Origin: PFL25 sp046260155
Lineage (GTDB): Bacteria > Chloroflexota > Anaerolineae > Anaerolineales > UBA4823
Direction of reading: 5' to 3'
Length of the DNA stretch: 64,000 bases
Assembly (NCBI GenBank): GCA_046260155.1
Contig: JBJYXV010000050.1
Span: forward strand, 1 to 64,000
Both the position numbers and the translations under genes were made by a program. The notes beneath the pieces were generated by a model. It was not told the origin of the DNA and did not search any database. It saw nothing but the letters and a program-made list of their open reading frames with translations. Position 1 is the stretch's first letter, and each line of letters starts with the position of its first letter. Shown here piece by piece: positions 43,817 to 52,851 of this stretch.

Positions 43817-44623
43817 TTACTCTTGTACCGGGCTATTTTGTTCAACAATATAGCCAAAACCCGGTACCGTGCGAATAAATTCGGGAGAGCGCGGATCCTT
43901 TTCGATCCGGTCACGCAAGTTTTTGATATGAACGCGTACCAGATCAGGGCTGCCTGTATCCACTGGGTAACCCCATACTTCATCCAGCAAGCGATTAGGA
44001 GTAAACAAAATTCCCGCATTGCTCATCAGATGATGAACCAGATCGTATTGGATAGGTGTTAAACGTACCTTTCCATTGGTTGGCGTATGAATCTCATAAG
44101 TTTGAGAATCCAGAACATAATCCCCCACAACAATAGTTGAATTGGAAACAGGGGTGGATTTTTGCTTTTGCAGTTCCTTGAGGATTTCCTGTGAAAAAGG
44201 AGTATTTTGGCCATCCGATGAAACAGGTCCTTGATTGCCGCCATTTCTGCTGGTGCGCCTCAAAATTGCCCGAACGCGCAAGGTCAATTCATCAATGTTA
44301 AATGGCTTGGTAAGATAATCATCAGCACCTGCCAGGAAACCATTTACCCTATCTTCGTCTTTGATTTTTGCCGTCAGAAACAGGATGGGGATATCAGCGA
44401 GCTGTGAATCAGCTCGTACTCTCCTGCACACCTCAAAACCATCTATTTCAGGCATGATCACGTCCAGGATGATCAAATCAGGTGAGCATTTACGGGCAAG
44501 CTTGATCCCCTCCAACCCGTTATCAGCCAGGCTGATCTGAAATTCATCGTTACTTAAACTGCGCTCGACCGTCCGTGATACAAGATCATCATCTTCAATA
44601 ATCAAGATGTGGGCAGTACTCAT
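43817..44623 (-). CDS. OmpR-family response regulator
   Basis: The 268-residue protein has a receiver domain with the phospho-acceptor Asp in LIILDVIMPEIDG (near residue 54) and Lys in FLTAKIKDEDR, a linker of about 50 residues, and an OmpR-type winged helix (VRLTPIQYDLVHHLM, RVHIKNLRDRIEKD, RTVPGFGYIV). The linker is longer than usual. It precedes the histidine kinase on the same strand, and the two form a two-component system. No target is evident from the sequence. Confidence 0.93.
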   Translation of the reverse strand: MSTAHILIIEDDDLVSRTVERSLSNDEFQISLADNGLEGIKLARKCSPDLIILDVIMPEIDGFEVCRRVRADSQLADIPILFLTAKIKDEDRVNGFLAGADDYLTKPFNIDELTLRVRAILRRTSRNGGNQGPVSSDGQNTPFSQEILKELQKQKSTPVSNSTIVVGDYVLDSQTYEIHTPTNGKVRLTPIQYDLVHHLMSNAGILFTPNRLLDEVWGYPVDTGSPDLVRVHIKNLRDRIEKDPRSPEFIRTVPGFGYIVEQNSPVQE

Positions 44624-44911
44624 ACCAATCCTTAATGAATTTTATTCTCCCCTGCCAATTTGCTTTAACTTCGGCGGGATTCTATCATGCTGAGGGTTAA
44701 ATTTACCTGACCCCCTTATTAGGTGGGCAGACAATCTTGTAAGGTCAATCTGCCTTGATATCTTACACAACTGCCCCAACTTCGGCTGGTTTTACCATTT
44801 GCATTCGCCATGAATACGATCGAGTCGTGAATTTTATGTTCACAATTGAAGAAAATACTTAATTACCCCCTCTGAATGAATGAGATTAATTATATGAATA
44901 ATCCCGTCAGC
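44624..44911. other. Gene-free stretch between response regulator and feoA
   Basis: This 288-base stretch holds the promoter side of the response regulator gene and the tail of the feo operon. GGCAGA (44726-44731) and TCTGCC (44749-44754) form an inverted repeat without a T-run. ACTTCGGC occurs twice about 110 bases apart. No gene is seen. Confidence 0.35.
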
Positions 44912-45403
44912 TCAGGAGTGCCGGTGTCTTCTTTCCCTTTTTCTATGACCTCTCACGGGTGATGGATGCACTTGAATTCCACATGCGAGATCGTGCTCGA
45001 TCGCGAGTTCAACATTATCCAGGCGAATGATCGTCACGGGACGGTGCTGGACCACTTGAACCTGGTGATGAAGAACGAGACCGTATGCCTGCAGGTATGC
45101 TTTGCGCTCAGCAGGAAAACCATCTGAAAAACCAATTATTTCAGCTTGCCAACCTGGAGGAACATCTGCTAAAGTGATCCCATGCCGGGCTGTGCGAGAA
45201 CGCCTGCCGAATTTTTTCAACCTGGGTATGTGCCTTGCCAACCGAACCAAGAAAGTACGTTCGGGGTAAACAGTCTGGTAGCCACAAGCCGGGCAGCATA
45301 CCAGGTTGCAATTCGAATGCATTGGGCAGGATTGGCACGCCAGGTGTTGATCCGGATCGTAGCGAAACCCGCAAAAACTGCATTCAATAGTCTGAGATCT
45401 CAT
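44912..45403 (-). CDS. feoA: FeoA domain protein with a cysteine-rich N-terminal extension
   Basis: The 163-residue protein has an SH3-like FeoA domain at the C-terminus (about 80-150: ITLADVPPGWQAEIIGFSDGFPAERKAYLQAYGL, split here as two parts of one domain). Residues 1-45 are a Cys-rich domain with Cys8, Cys11, Cys23, Cys26, Cys32, Cys36, Cys37 and Cys40. Normal FeoA has about 75 residues without this. The extension could hold zinc or iron. The ATG at 45403 overlaps the feoB stop as ATGA, which fixes the start. FeoA assists ferrous iron uptake by FeoB. Confidence 0.85.
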   Translation of the reverse strand: MRSQTIECSFCGFRYDPDQHLACQSCPMHSNCNLVCCPACGYQTVYPERTFLVRLARHIPRLKKFGRRSRTARHGITLADVPPGWQAEIIGFSDGFPAERKAYLQAYGLVLHHQVQVVQHRPVTIIRLDNVELAIEHDLACGIQVHPSPVRGHRKRERRHRHS

Positions 45404-47385
45404 AATCCCCACCCGATTGTAAACAACAGACGATAGAGTAAACCGCCGACGAGGAATGCCAGCGGCATGATCAATCCCACCATGGCAAGCGCGGTTCGCC
45501 ATCCGCGTTCCTTGGCGATCATCAGCACACTCGCAAGGCAGGGAATAAACAGAGTGATCGTCACCATTGCGACCACAACTTGGATCGGCGTCAGCAGACC
45601 TTCAGATTGCATGATGAATAAACCCGTTGCACCAAAATCCCGCCGCAAAAAGCCAATCAGAAATGCAGCGCTGGCTTCAGGTGGTAATCCTAACCAGCCA
45701 GCCACTAATGGCTCTCCAAGGTGAATAATTTGTTGGAGAATGCCTGTTCGATCGAGTATGAACAGGATCCCTGTCCCCAGTAAGAATAACGGGACCACTT
45801 CCTTGATATACCACTCGATGCGTGCCAGCGTCTTGATAGTGACATTCGAAAATACCGGCCAGCGCATGGGTGGCAGCTCAACTAGAAGCTGTGTACGCTC
45901 GCCTGGCATCAGATGGGCTGCCAGGAAGCCAACAGTGAGCAATACAATAGCCACCACGCTGCTCCAGATCACCACCGCCGTGAAAGAAACCCCACCTAGG
46001 ATCCCCATCACAACCCCTAACTGTGCGGAGCAGGGAATGGCCAAGGAAAGCAGCAAGATCACCAGTATTCGCTCCCGCTTGGTTTCAAGCATCCGGGTAG
46101 TCAACGTTGCCATGGTTACACATCCCAACCCGAGCACCATGGGTAGCACCGCTTTTCCGTTAAGTCCCAGCCGCTGAAATAGGCGATTGCTGAGAGCAGC
46201 TAATCTTGGCAGGTACCCAGAATCCTCCAAGACTCCAAAAGCCAGGAAAAAGGTGGACACAATGGGCAGAATCAAGGCAAGGGCATACGTAATTCCCATC
46301 GTCCAGAGGCCATACTCACCAACCAACAGGTCAACCAGGAATGGAAGGGGGATTAGACGGGTGACCTGAGCTGCTACCCAGGGGTTGATCACCTGCCCAA
46401 AGAGGCCCTCCTCCAACAATCCAACCAGGATACCTGCTCCAAAAACACCGACAAACCAATAGACACCGTACAAGATTCCTGCCAGAATCACCCAACCCCA
46501 AACCGGGTGGGTTGCCAGTTGGCCCAAGGTGCTTGAGATTCCTCGCCAACCTTGACCCGCATCAATCATGACCGCTGAGACTACTTCTTCTATGAAATCC
46601 AAACGCGCTCCCTGGATGACATAAGCCAGTGGATCGACATAGGAGAGTTGCAGCATATGCCTCTGCGCGTACAGCTGCTGGTAGATATGCTCAAGAATAT
46701 TCTCCTGCAGCCATTTTTCGGTCACTGGATCACCGCTCAACCAGAGCAGAGCAAGTGAGCGATTGGAGATTGGAGTCTGCAATTCAGAAAATATAGTGCT
46801 TATGCTGGCAACCGTTTTTTCGATTTCAACAGGGTAGGCCATTCGAAAATTCGGTATTTGCTCGGCATCTAAAGCCTTGGTTAATTCTTCAATCCCCTGG
46901 CTGCGAATAGCAGTGGTTGGGATAACCTGGACAGATAGATACTCGCTCAATAATGTATGATCCAATTTAATACCCCGCGATTGAGCTTCATCCATCATGT
47001 TCAGTGCCAGCACCAGCGGCACCCCCATCTCTGCCAGCTGCACGGTGAGGTTCAATGTCCGACGCAGGTTTTTTGCATCACCAACCTGTAATATAGCCTT
47101 CAGGGGCTCATATAACAATACACGCCCAGTGACTTTTTCATCTTCCGAATGAGGAGGGAAAGCGACCACTCCTGGGGTATCCACTAATATCGTATTTGGC
47201 AGATTCCTAAGAGAGCCGCGCGACACCTCTACTGTAGTGCCAGGATAGTTGGAAACGTTCACTCTTTGGCCAGTCAGCTTTTGGAATATGACAGACTTGC
47301 CAACGTTTGGGTGGCCAACAAGAGCAATACTGCCATCTCTGCTTTCAATTTCCAGGGGGAGAACTGCATGGCCCTCCATTCTCAA
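45400..47385 (-). CDS. feoB: Ferrous iron transporter FeoB
   Basis: The 661-residue protein has an N-terminal G domain (GHPNVGKSVIFQKLTG, VSNYPGTTVEV, DTPGV, NMMDEA), the GDI-like helical region, and two gate-type membrane domains with about eight to ten helices (PMVLGLGCVTMATLTTR, IPCSAQLGVVMG). It moves Fe2+ into the cell. It starts in an ATGA overlap with fur and ends in one with feoA, so all three are made together. Length is slightly below that of typical FeoB. Confidence 0.95.
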   Translation of the reverse strand: MRMEGHAVLPLEIESRDGSIALVGHPNVGKSVIFQKLTGQRVNVSNYPGTTVEVSRGSLRNLPNTILVDTPGVVAFPPHSEDEKVTGRVLLYEPLKAILQVGDAKNLRRTLNLTVQLAEMGVPLVLALNMMDEAQSRGIKLDHTLLSEYLSVQVIPTTAIRSQGIEELTKALDAEQIPNFRMAYPVEIEKTVASISTIFSELQTPISNRSLALLWLSGDPVTEKWLQENILEHIYQQLYAQRHMLQLSYVDPLAYVIQGARLDFIEEVVSAVMIDAGQGWRGISSTLGQLATHPVWGWVILAGILYGVYWFVGVFGAGILVGLLEEGLFGQVINPWVAAQVTRLIPLPFLVDLLVGEYGLWTMGITYALALILPIVSTFFLAFGVLEDSGYLPRLAALSNRLFQRLGLNGKAVLPMVLGLGCVTMATLTTRMLETKRERILVILLLSLAIPCSAQLGVVMGILGGVSFTAVVIWSSVVAIVLLTVGFLAAHLMPGERTQLLVELPPMRWPVFSNVTIKTLARIEWYIKEVVPLFLLGTGILFILDRTGILQQIIHLGEPLVAGWLGLPPEASAAFLIGFLRRDFGATGLFIMQSEGLLTPIQVVVAMVTITLFIPCLASVLMIAKERGWRTALAMVGLIMPLAFLVGGLLYRLLFTIGWGL

Positions 47386-47849
47386 TCACCCTCCAGATAT
47401 GGGTCACGATCGACTGATATATTTTGACAGTCCGAACAAAGGCCATAGAGCACAACCGAACCTGTTGTGACCACAGCTCCATTTAATTCCTGGAATTGTG
47501 ATTTGATGGAAGCAAACAAGTGACTGTCAAACTCGATTACACTCCTGCAGCTGGTGCACATAAAATGATGGTGCTCGCTTGGTAAGGCAGGATCGAATCT
47601 CGCCTGGCGGCGATCCTCATCAAATACGCGTGTACTGATCAGGTTTTGCGCTTCTAACCAGCTCAATGTACGATATACGGTGGATAAATTTATGTCAGGA
47701 TCATTCTCTTGAGCCAAAATGAATAATTCCTCGGCAGTGGGGTGTTCACCGAGGGAGTCCAGGATCGAAAAAAGCAAACGGCGCTGGGCCGTTAACCTTC
47801 CACCCTGAGCATGCAAACGTTCCTTGGCAGCACTCAAAAGATCACCCAT
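47382..47849 (-). CDS. fur: Fur-family metal regulator
   Basis: The 155-residue repressor has an N-terminal winged helix (RLTAQRRLLFSILDSLGEHPTAEEL, DINLSTVYRTLSWLEAQNL, given here as separate motifs) and a metal domain with EHHHFMCTSCRSV and a late CSDCQ. The two CxxC pairs give the structural zinc site. Position as first gene of fur-feoB-feoA and the palindrome in its promoter support iron-responsive autoregulation. Zur or PerR are possible alternatives, but the feo neighbours argue for Fur. Confidence 0.92.
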   Translation of the reverse strand: MGDLLSAAKERLHAQGGRLTAQRRLLFSILDSLGEHPTAEELFILAQENDPDINLSTVYRTLSWLEAQNLISTRVFDEDRRQARFDPALPSEHHHFMCTSCRSVIEFDSHLFASIKSQFQELNGAVVTTGSVVLYGLCSDCQNISVDRDPYLEGD

Positions 47850-47860
47850 TTTGCTCTACC

Positions 47861-47888
47861 TTATTGCAAATCATTTGCAATAATTATA
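47861..47888 (-). promoter_or_regulatory. Fur-type operator overlapping the fur-feoBA promoter
   Basis: TTATTGCAAAT (47861-47871) and ATTTGCAATAA (47873-47883) form a perfect 23-base palindrome with one central base. Its core TGCAAAT-C-ATTTGCA has the 7-1-7 form of Fur-family boxes. A minus-strand TATAAT (47883-47888) abuts it, so repressor binding would block transcription. The start codon of fur is 12 bases further. Confidence 0.8.
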
Positions 47889-48168
47889 GAAAGAAGCGCG
47901 GCACCCTGTTAGTGACTTTCATCCGTTTACCTCATGACGATTATTACATCCTTACCCGGGAACAAAGGTCGACTTCGGAAGTAAAACCGGCGCTTAAATC
48001 CAGATAATATCTATCCAATAATTCGAGTATAATCATTTCGAAGCAATCATTCGCTGAGAAAGTCTCCTGAGCCAGGCGAATCAGTTTGCCCATCCGGCGT
48101 CTAAAGCAGGTGGCCTGGCAGGAATATTACCCATAAATTGAAGTCTTAATCAAGGGAGAATTATCAAG

Positions 48169-48348
48169 ATGGCAATCGATCCTGTTTGTGGCATGCAAGT
48201 GGATGAAAAGGATGCCAAGTGGACATCCGAGTATCAAGGAAAGAAATTTTACTTTTGCGCTCCTGGGTGCAAGGCATCCTTTGACAAAGATCCGGAAAAA
48301 TATCTGAGTGGTGGGGAGAAACACATGCCTCACGAACACCAACATTAA
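48169..48348 (+). CDS. Small YHS-domain metal-associated protein
   Basis: This 59-residue protein is a single YHS domain: DPVCGMQVD near the start, then KKFYFCAPGCKASFDKDPEKY, and a His-rich end (HMPHEHQH). Cys residues of VCGM and FCAPGC are the presumed metal ligands. YHS domains often accompany or are fused to copper and heavy-metal P-type ATPases; the P1B ATPase is the second gene downstream. GGGAG ten bases before the ATG supports translation. A TATAAT box at 48028 may be its promoter. Larger frames on the opposite strand here are not genes. Confidence 0.88.
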   Translation: MAIDPVCGMQVDEKDAKWTSEYQGKKFYFCAPGCKASFDKDPEKYLSGGEKHMPHEHQH

Positions 48349-48564
48349 CCTCATTAAAACAATCCCCGGGTGCAGGACTGTCTCTAAACCTCGAGCAGGG
48401 TATGTAATATCGCCTAACCTCACCAAGCCTGACAGAAAGTCTCTTTCATTCACATAACTATCCATAGTCTCATCCAGAGGTCTGTCCCAATATAAGGGGC
48501 GGACCTGTCCAAGGATTAAGACACCGCTTCCGGTGGGGAATTCCGAAGGCAATTCTCTGGGACC

Positions 48565-48619
48565 TTGACAGAATGACCCGATATCAGATAAAATATTATC
48601 TGAATATATGCTCATATAT
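48565..48619 (+). promoter_or_regulatory. ArsR-operon promoter with two palindromic operator candidates
   Basis: TTGACA (48565-48570) and TAAAAT (48589-48594) are 18 bases apart. A perfect inverted repeat TCAGATAA-AATA-TTATCTGA (48584-48603) overlaps the -10 box and the start of transcription. A second one, ATATATG-CT-CATATAT (48604-48619), follows at once. Paired palindromes at the promoter are typical of ArsR/SmtB autoregulation. Confidence 0.78.
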
Positions 48620-48633
48620 CAAATTATAAATTC

Positions 48634-48954
48634 GTGAACAATTCAAAATTTATCTCTGAAGTAGATCAATTAAACGATACAACCGCGCAGCATGTCGCCG
48701 AGCTGTTCAGTATGCTTGGCGACGCCAGCCGTGTCAAGATTATCGCCGCCCTGTTAAATGGACCACTGAATGTCCAATCACTGGCAGAGATTGTCAGCAT
48801 CAGCCCTTCGGCGATATCCCACCATATGCGCAGTTTACGCCAGATGCACCTGGTTCGAGCTCACAAGCAAGGCAGGCAGGTTTTCTATGCCCTCGACGAT
48901 CAGCATGTGGAAGAACTTTTTCTGCGTGGCATCGATCACGTCTTGCATGGGTAA
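48634..48954 (+). CDS. ArsR/SmtB-family metal-sensing repressor
   Basis: The 106-residue repressor has the ArsR winged helix: LFSMLGDASRVKIIAALL, QSLAEIVSISPSAISHHMRSL, RAHKQGRQVFYAL. It ends in HVEELFLRGIDHVLHG, where Asp/His residues could form the alpha-5 metal site of SmtB/CzrA-type proteins; there is no alpha-3 CxC site. The start is a GTG at 48634 without a ribosome site. It lies five bases before the P1B ATPase gene and probably represses itself and the ATPase until metal is in excess. Confidence 0.9.
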   Translation: MNNSKFISEVDQLNDTTAQHVAELFSMLGDASRVKIIAALLNGPLNVQSLAEIVSISPSAISHHMRSLRQMHLVRAHKQGRQVFYALDDQHVEELFLRGIDHVLHG

Positions 48955-48959
48955 CAGAT

Positions 48960-51293
48960 ATGAAAGAAAACACCCTCAAGATTGAGATGCCACTCCTGAT
49001 TCCCGGAATAACAAATCACCAGGATGATTGCCTGGAGAGATTGGAGACTGCGCTTAACAACCAGCGGGGGATTTTACGCGCCCACCTTGAATACGAGAAA
49101 GATCCTTTGACATTATGCCTGCATTACAACCCTGGGCTTACCTCCATTGAAAATGTCCGCCGCACCGCAATCCGCGCAGGTGCGGAAATATCAAACCGTT
49201 ATCACCACGAAGTGATCCCCGTCGAGGGCATGGATTGTTCGGACTGCGTCACCGTGCTTGAACACAGCCTAAAGCGCATCGATGGTGTTCTGGATATTAA
49301 AGCCAGCTATACTGCCCAAAAAATTTTTGTTGAATTCGATTCAACTGCCACAAACCAGAGAGCGATTGAAAGGCGTATCCACCATCTCGGCTACGAGATC
49401 CCAAGAACAGGCGCCCAAAAATGGTACCTCGAAAACCGATCGCTGATCTTCAGTCTCTCTGCAGGCCTGGCACTGTTGATTGGTTGGACAGGTGAGCAGT
49501 TTTTCTCATTTCCGGGTGCATTGAGTCTGGTTCTCTACCTGGCGGCATACTTGCTTGCAGGTTGGGATACTGCCATCCATGCCTGGTATGCACTAAAGGC
49601 ACGTACCTTTGATACCGATTTATTGATGATTGCAGCAGCCTTAGGTGCTGCCTTCCTCGGGGAATACGCCGAAGGTGCCCTACTGCTTTTCTTGTTCAGT
49701 TTGAGCCATTCCTTGGAAGATAAGATTCTTGATCGTGCGCGGGGTGCCATCCGGGCTCTGGCTGACTTGGCGCCCAAAACAGCCCTGGTCCAACGCGGGG
49801 ACGCTCAAACAGAAATCTCAGTGGAGGATGTGATCCTGGGTGATGTGGTCATCGTTCGCCCTGGTACGCGCATCCCTGTCGATGGCAGGATCATCAGCGG
49901 CTCTTCCAGTGTTGATCAGGCTGCGGTCACTGGCGAATCCGTACCAGTTGAAAAGACTAATGCAGATAAGGTGTTTGCCGGATCAGTAAATGGTGAAGGA
50001 GCACTCGAGATTCAGGCTACTAGGCTAGCAAAAGACAGCACCCTGGCGCGGATATCACAGATGGTTGAGCAGGCGCAGGCAGGGAAATCCCCCACCCAAT
50101 CATTGACGGATCGCTTTATGCGCTGGTTTGTACCTGGCGTTTTAATTGCTGATCTAATATTAATTCTGGTTCCCCCCTTCTTCGGGGTGCCATTCGACGA
50201 GTCATTTACCCGTGCAATGGTGCTCCTGGTGGCAGCTTCACCGTGTGCGCTGGCACTGGGTACACCTGCAGCAATCATGGCCGGGGTAGCCCAGGCTGCA
50301 CGCAATGGTGTCCTGGTAAAGGGTGGTATCTTCCTCGAGAATCTTGGGCGATTAAAAGCCATAGCCTTCGATAAGACAGGCACGATCACAAAAGGCGAGC
50401 TGCATGTGACAGATATCCTGTCCACAAATTCAATCCATGAAACTGAGTTGCTGGCTCTCGCAGCAGCTATTGAGTCTTATTCCGCACATCCAATTGCAAA
50501 GGCGATCGTGCAGGAAGCGGAGATCAAACAGCTTCAGCTTCCAGAGGTCAGCAAGGTTGAGGCAATCACTGGCAGTGGAGTGCGAGCAGAGTACCGGGAT
50601 CAAGCAGCCTGGATCACCAGCACTCGAAATCTTGACCTAACAGGGGCTCAAAACGAACAATCACTTTTTAGCCATGCGGAATCCCTCGCTGAGCAGGGAA
50701 AAACAACCATGGCAGTCAGTTTAGGAAACGAAGTGCTGGGGATACTCGCGGTTTCGGACACCATCCGTCCCAACATAGAAACGACGATTAAGCAGCTTTC
50801 AGAATTAGGTATCAACCACATGGTGATGCTGACTGGGGACAACCCGCAGGCGGCCACCCATATCGCTGAACAAGTCGGGGTAGGTGAAATTCGCGCTGGA
50901 TTGTTACCTGAAGATAAAGTCGCGGCTGTTCAAGAACTGGTTGGAATCTACCACGAAACCGCCATGGTTGGTGATGGTGTCAACGACGCACCAGCATTAG
51001 CCCAGGCAACCGTCGGAATTGCTCTGGGTGGTGCCAGCACTGACGTTGCCCTTGAAACCGCGGACGTAGTGCTAATGGCAGACGATCTAACCAAGCTGCC
51101 CTTTTCTATTGGGTTGGGCAGGGCAACCCGCTCCCTGATTGTGCAAAATCTCGTGATCGCGTTGGGTGTGATTTTCCTGCTGATGATCGCGGCCCTGTTC
51201 GGTTTGGCTGGTCTCGGGATCACAGTTGTTATCCATGAAAGCAGCACGCTCATTGTTGCCCTCAATGCATTACGTTTACTCAGATATACCTAG
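48960..51293 (+). CDS. Heavy-metal P1B-type ATPase with SPC motif
   Basis: The 777-residue transporter has two N-terminal HMA-like modules: a degenerate one (about 5-70) without CxxC and a normal one (about 80-150) with GMDCSDC. The membrane metal site is SPC (ASPCALALGTPAA, near 427) instead of CPC, and the last helix has HESST. Phosphorylation site DKTGTITKGE (near 470), HP motif SAHPIAKAI and GDGVNDAPALA are complete. SPC together with a HExxT motif is typical of the P1B-4 group that exports Co2+, Fe2+ or Zn2+. It follows the ArsR gene by five bases. Confidence 0.92.
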   Translation: MKENTLKIEMPLLIPGITNHQDDCLERLETALNNQRGILRAHLEYEKDPLTLCLHYNPGLTSIENVRRTAIRAGAEISNRYHHEVIPVEGMDCSDCVTVLEHSLKRIDGVLDIKASYTAQKIFVEFDSTATNQRAIERRIHHLGYEIPRTGAQKWYLENRSLIFSLSAGLALLIGWTGEQFFSFPGALSLVLYLAAYLLAGWDTAIHAWYALKARTFDTDLLMIAAALGAAFLGEYAEGALLLFLFSLSHSLEDKILDRARGAIRALADLAPKTALVQRGDAQTEISVEDVILGDVVIVRPGTRIPVDGRIISGSSSVDQAAVTGESVPVEKTNADKVFAGSVNGEGALEIQATRLAKDSTLARISQMVEQAQAGKSPTQSLTDRFMRWFVPGVLIADLILILVPPFFGVPFDESFTRAMVLLVAASPCALALGTPAAIMAGVAQAARNGVLVKGGIFLENLGRLKAIAFDKTGTITKGELHVTDILSTNSIHETELLALAAAIESYSAHPIAKAIVQEAEIKQLQLPEVSKVEAITGSGVRAEYRDQAAWITSTRNLDLTGAQNEQSLFSHAESLAEQGKTTMAVSLGNEVLGILAVSDTIRPNIETTIKQLSELGINHMVMLTGDNPQAATHIAEQVGVGEIRAGLLPEDKVAAVQELVGIYHETAMVGDGVNDAPALAQATVGIALGGASTDVALETADVVLMADDLTKLPFSIGLGRATRSLIVQNLVIALGVIFLLMIAALFGLAGLGITVVIHESSTLIVALNALRLLRYT

Positions 51294-51378
51294 ACGACGT
51301 GGATTAACAGCTCTCCGCTGGTTCAAGTTTATTAATTCAAGCGAAGATAAATTTCGATAGCTCGTAGAAGAACCGGCT

Positions 51379-52764
51379 TTAAATTTCAGGCCGGATCTGA
51401 TGCCATTCCGTCGCGCTCTCGTATGCTTGAGCTGCACGTAACAAAGCTGCCTCGCCCCAGGGTCGTGTGATGATCTGCAAGCCCAGCGGTAATTCCTGTG
51501 CGCTGAAACCACAGGGAAGAGATATGGCTGGTAAGCCGGTGAAATTAAATGGGGCTGTGAAGCGAGTTAACCTGGCTGCCTGCTGTACAGCATCTGGACC
51601 AAGCAATGGGGGCGCAGCGATTGGTGTTGTCGCCGTCAGCAACAAATCGTATTCACCGAAAAACTGCTCAAATTTCCGGCGTAAAAGCACCTGGTTCCTG
51701 CGCGCATGACTGTACTCGCTTGAGGTTCTGCTCGCCCCTGACTCCAATCTTTTGCGAACATCAGCGCCAAACCCATCCGGGTGCTGTTCAAGGCGGTCCT
51801 GGTGGTAGGCAGCTGCATCACTGGTTACCATCAGCCCGTTGTCCATGGCTGCAACGTTAGCTCCCTCGAAATCAACTCTTTCGATCTTCGCCCCCAGGCT
51901 GGCAAATACACCAGCCGCATCCTCCACGGCAGCAAATACCTGCTCATCTCCTTTGTTGAAAAATTCGTCTTGTGCCAATGCAATCCGCCAACCTCGAACA
52001 CCTCCCATTAGCTGTGCCAGGTAATCGGGGACGTCGATGTCAGCTGAGGCAGGATCTTCGGGATCGTATCCCGCGATCGCCTGAAGGAGTAAAGCCACGT
52101 CTCTTATACGGCGCGCCATCGGACCCGGGTGATCCAAATTCCAGCTCAAGGGCACCACCCCGCGCAGGCTTATGCGCCCATAGGTTGGCTTCAATCCAAC
52201 TACACCGCTCAAAGAAGCTGGAATGCGGACCGAACCTCCCGTGTCACTTCCCAAGGATCCCATGCAAAAACCCGCTGCCAACGCCGCGCCACTACCGCCG
52301 GAAGAACCACCTGGCGTGCATTCAAGGTTCCAGGGATTATGGCATGCACCATAATGGGGATTGTTATTGGTCACCCCCAAAGCAATTTCATGCATGTTCA
52401 ATTTACCGAGACTGATTGCCCCGCCAGCATTAATCCGTTCCACAACAGCTGCGTCTTCCTTCGGTACCCAATCCTTGAAGAAGGTCGATCCGGCAGTGGT
52501 TGGTATTCCCTTGGTTGCATACAAGTCTTTTAAGGCAACTGGAATTCCATGCAGCGGACCCCTGTAAATTCCGCCCTGAATCTCAGCATCCAGATCGCGT
52601 GCCTGTTTAAGTGCACGTTCCGGAGTGAATGTGATGAAGCAATTTAATCTTGGTTCCAATTGAGAGATGCGAACAAGATGGGCCTGGACCAGATCTTCAC
52701 ATGATATCTCTCGTTTCGAGATTAGTTCGGCAGCTTCTGCCAGCGACATGTAAAAGAGATCCAT
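51379..52764 (-). CDS. Amidase-signature family hydrolase (GatA-like)
   Basis: The 461-residue enzyme has the amidase signature with its Ser-cisSer-Lys triad: Lys in IPVALKDLYA, the Ser cluster in PGGSSGGSGAALAAG, and GSDTGGSVRIPA. It hydrolyses an amide bond or acts in Glu-tRNA amidation. No gatB or gatC is next to it and the N-terminus has the general form, so a free amidase is more likely than GatA. GGAGG ten bases before the ATG supports the start. It is convergent with the P1B ATPase gene. Confidence 0.85.
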   Translation of the reverse strand: MDLFYMSLAEAAELISKREISCEDLVQAHLVRISQLEPRLNCFITFTPERALKQARDLDAEIQGGIYRGPLHGIPVALKDLYATKGIPTTAGSTFFKDWVPKEDAAVVERINAGGAISLGKLNMHEIALGVTNNNPHYGACHNPWNLECTPGGSSGGSGAALAAGFCMGSLGSDTGGSVRIPASLSGVVGLKPTYGRISLRGVVPLSWNLDHPGPMARRIRDVALLLQAIAGYDPEDPASADIDVPDYLAQLMGGVRGWRIALAQDEFFNKGDEQVFAAVEDAAGVFASLGAKIERVDFEGANVAAMDNGLMVTSDAAAYHQDRLEQHPDGFGADVRKRLESGASRTSSEYSHARRNQVLLRRKFEQFFGEYDLLLTATTPIAAPPLLGPDAVQQAARLTRFTAPFNFTGLPAISLPCGFSAQELPLGLQIITRPWGEAALLRAAQAYESATEWHQIRPEI

Positions 52765-52851
52765 TACAAGAAAACCTCCAATCTGATTTAAAGAGAAATA
52801 CGGGATGAGTGATGATATCCTGGATGAAAATCTGTTTACTGCTGAATACAG

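Noticed and set aside
48127..48615. A 162-codon frame on the minus strand
   Set aside because: It is antisense to the clear YHS protein and the ArsR promoter and has no family pattern.
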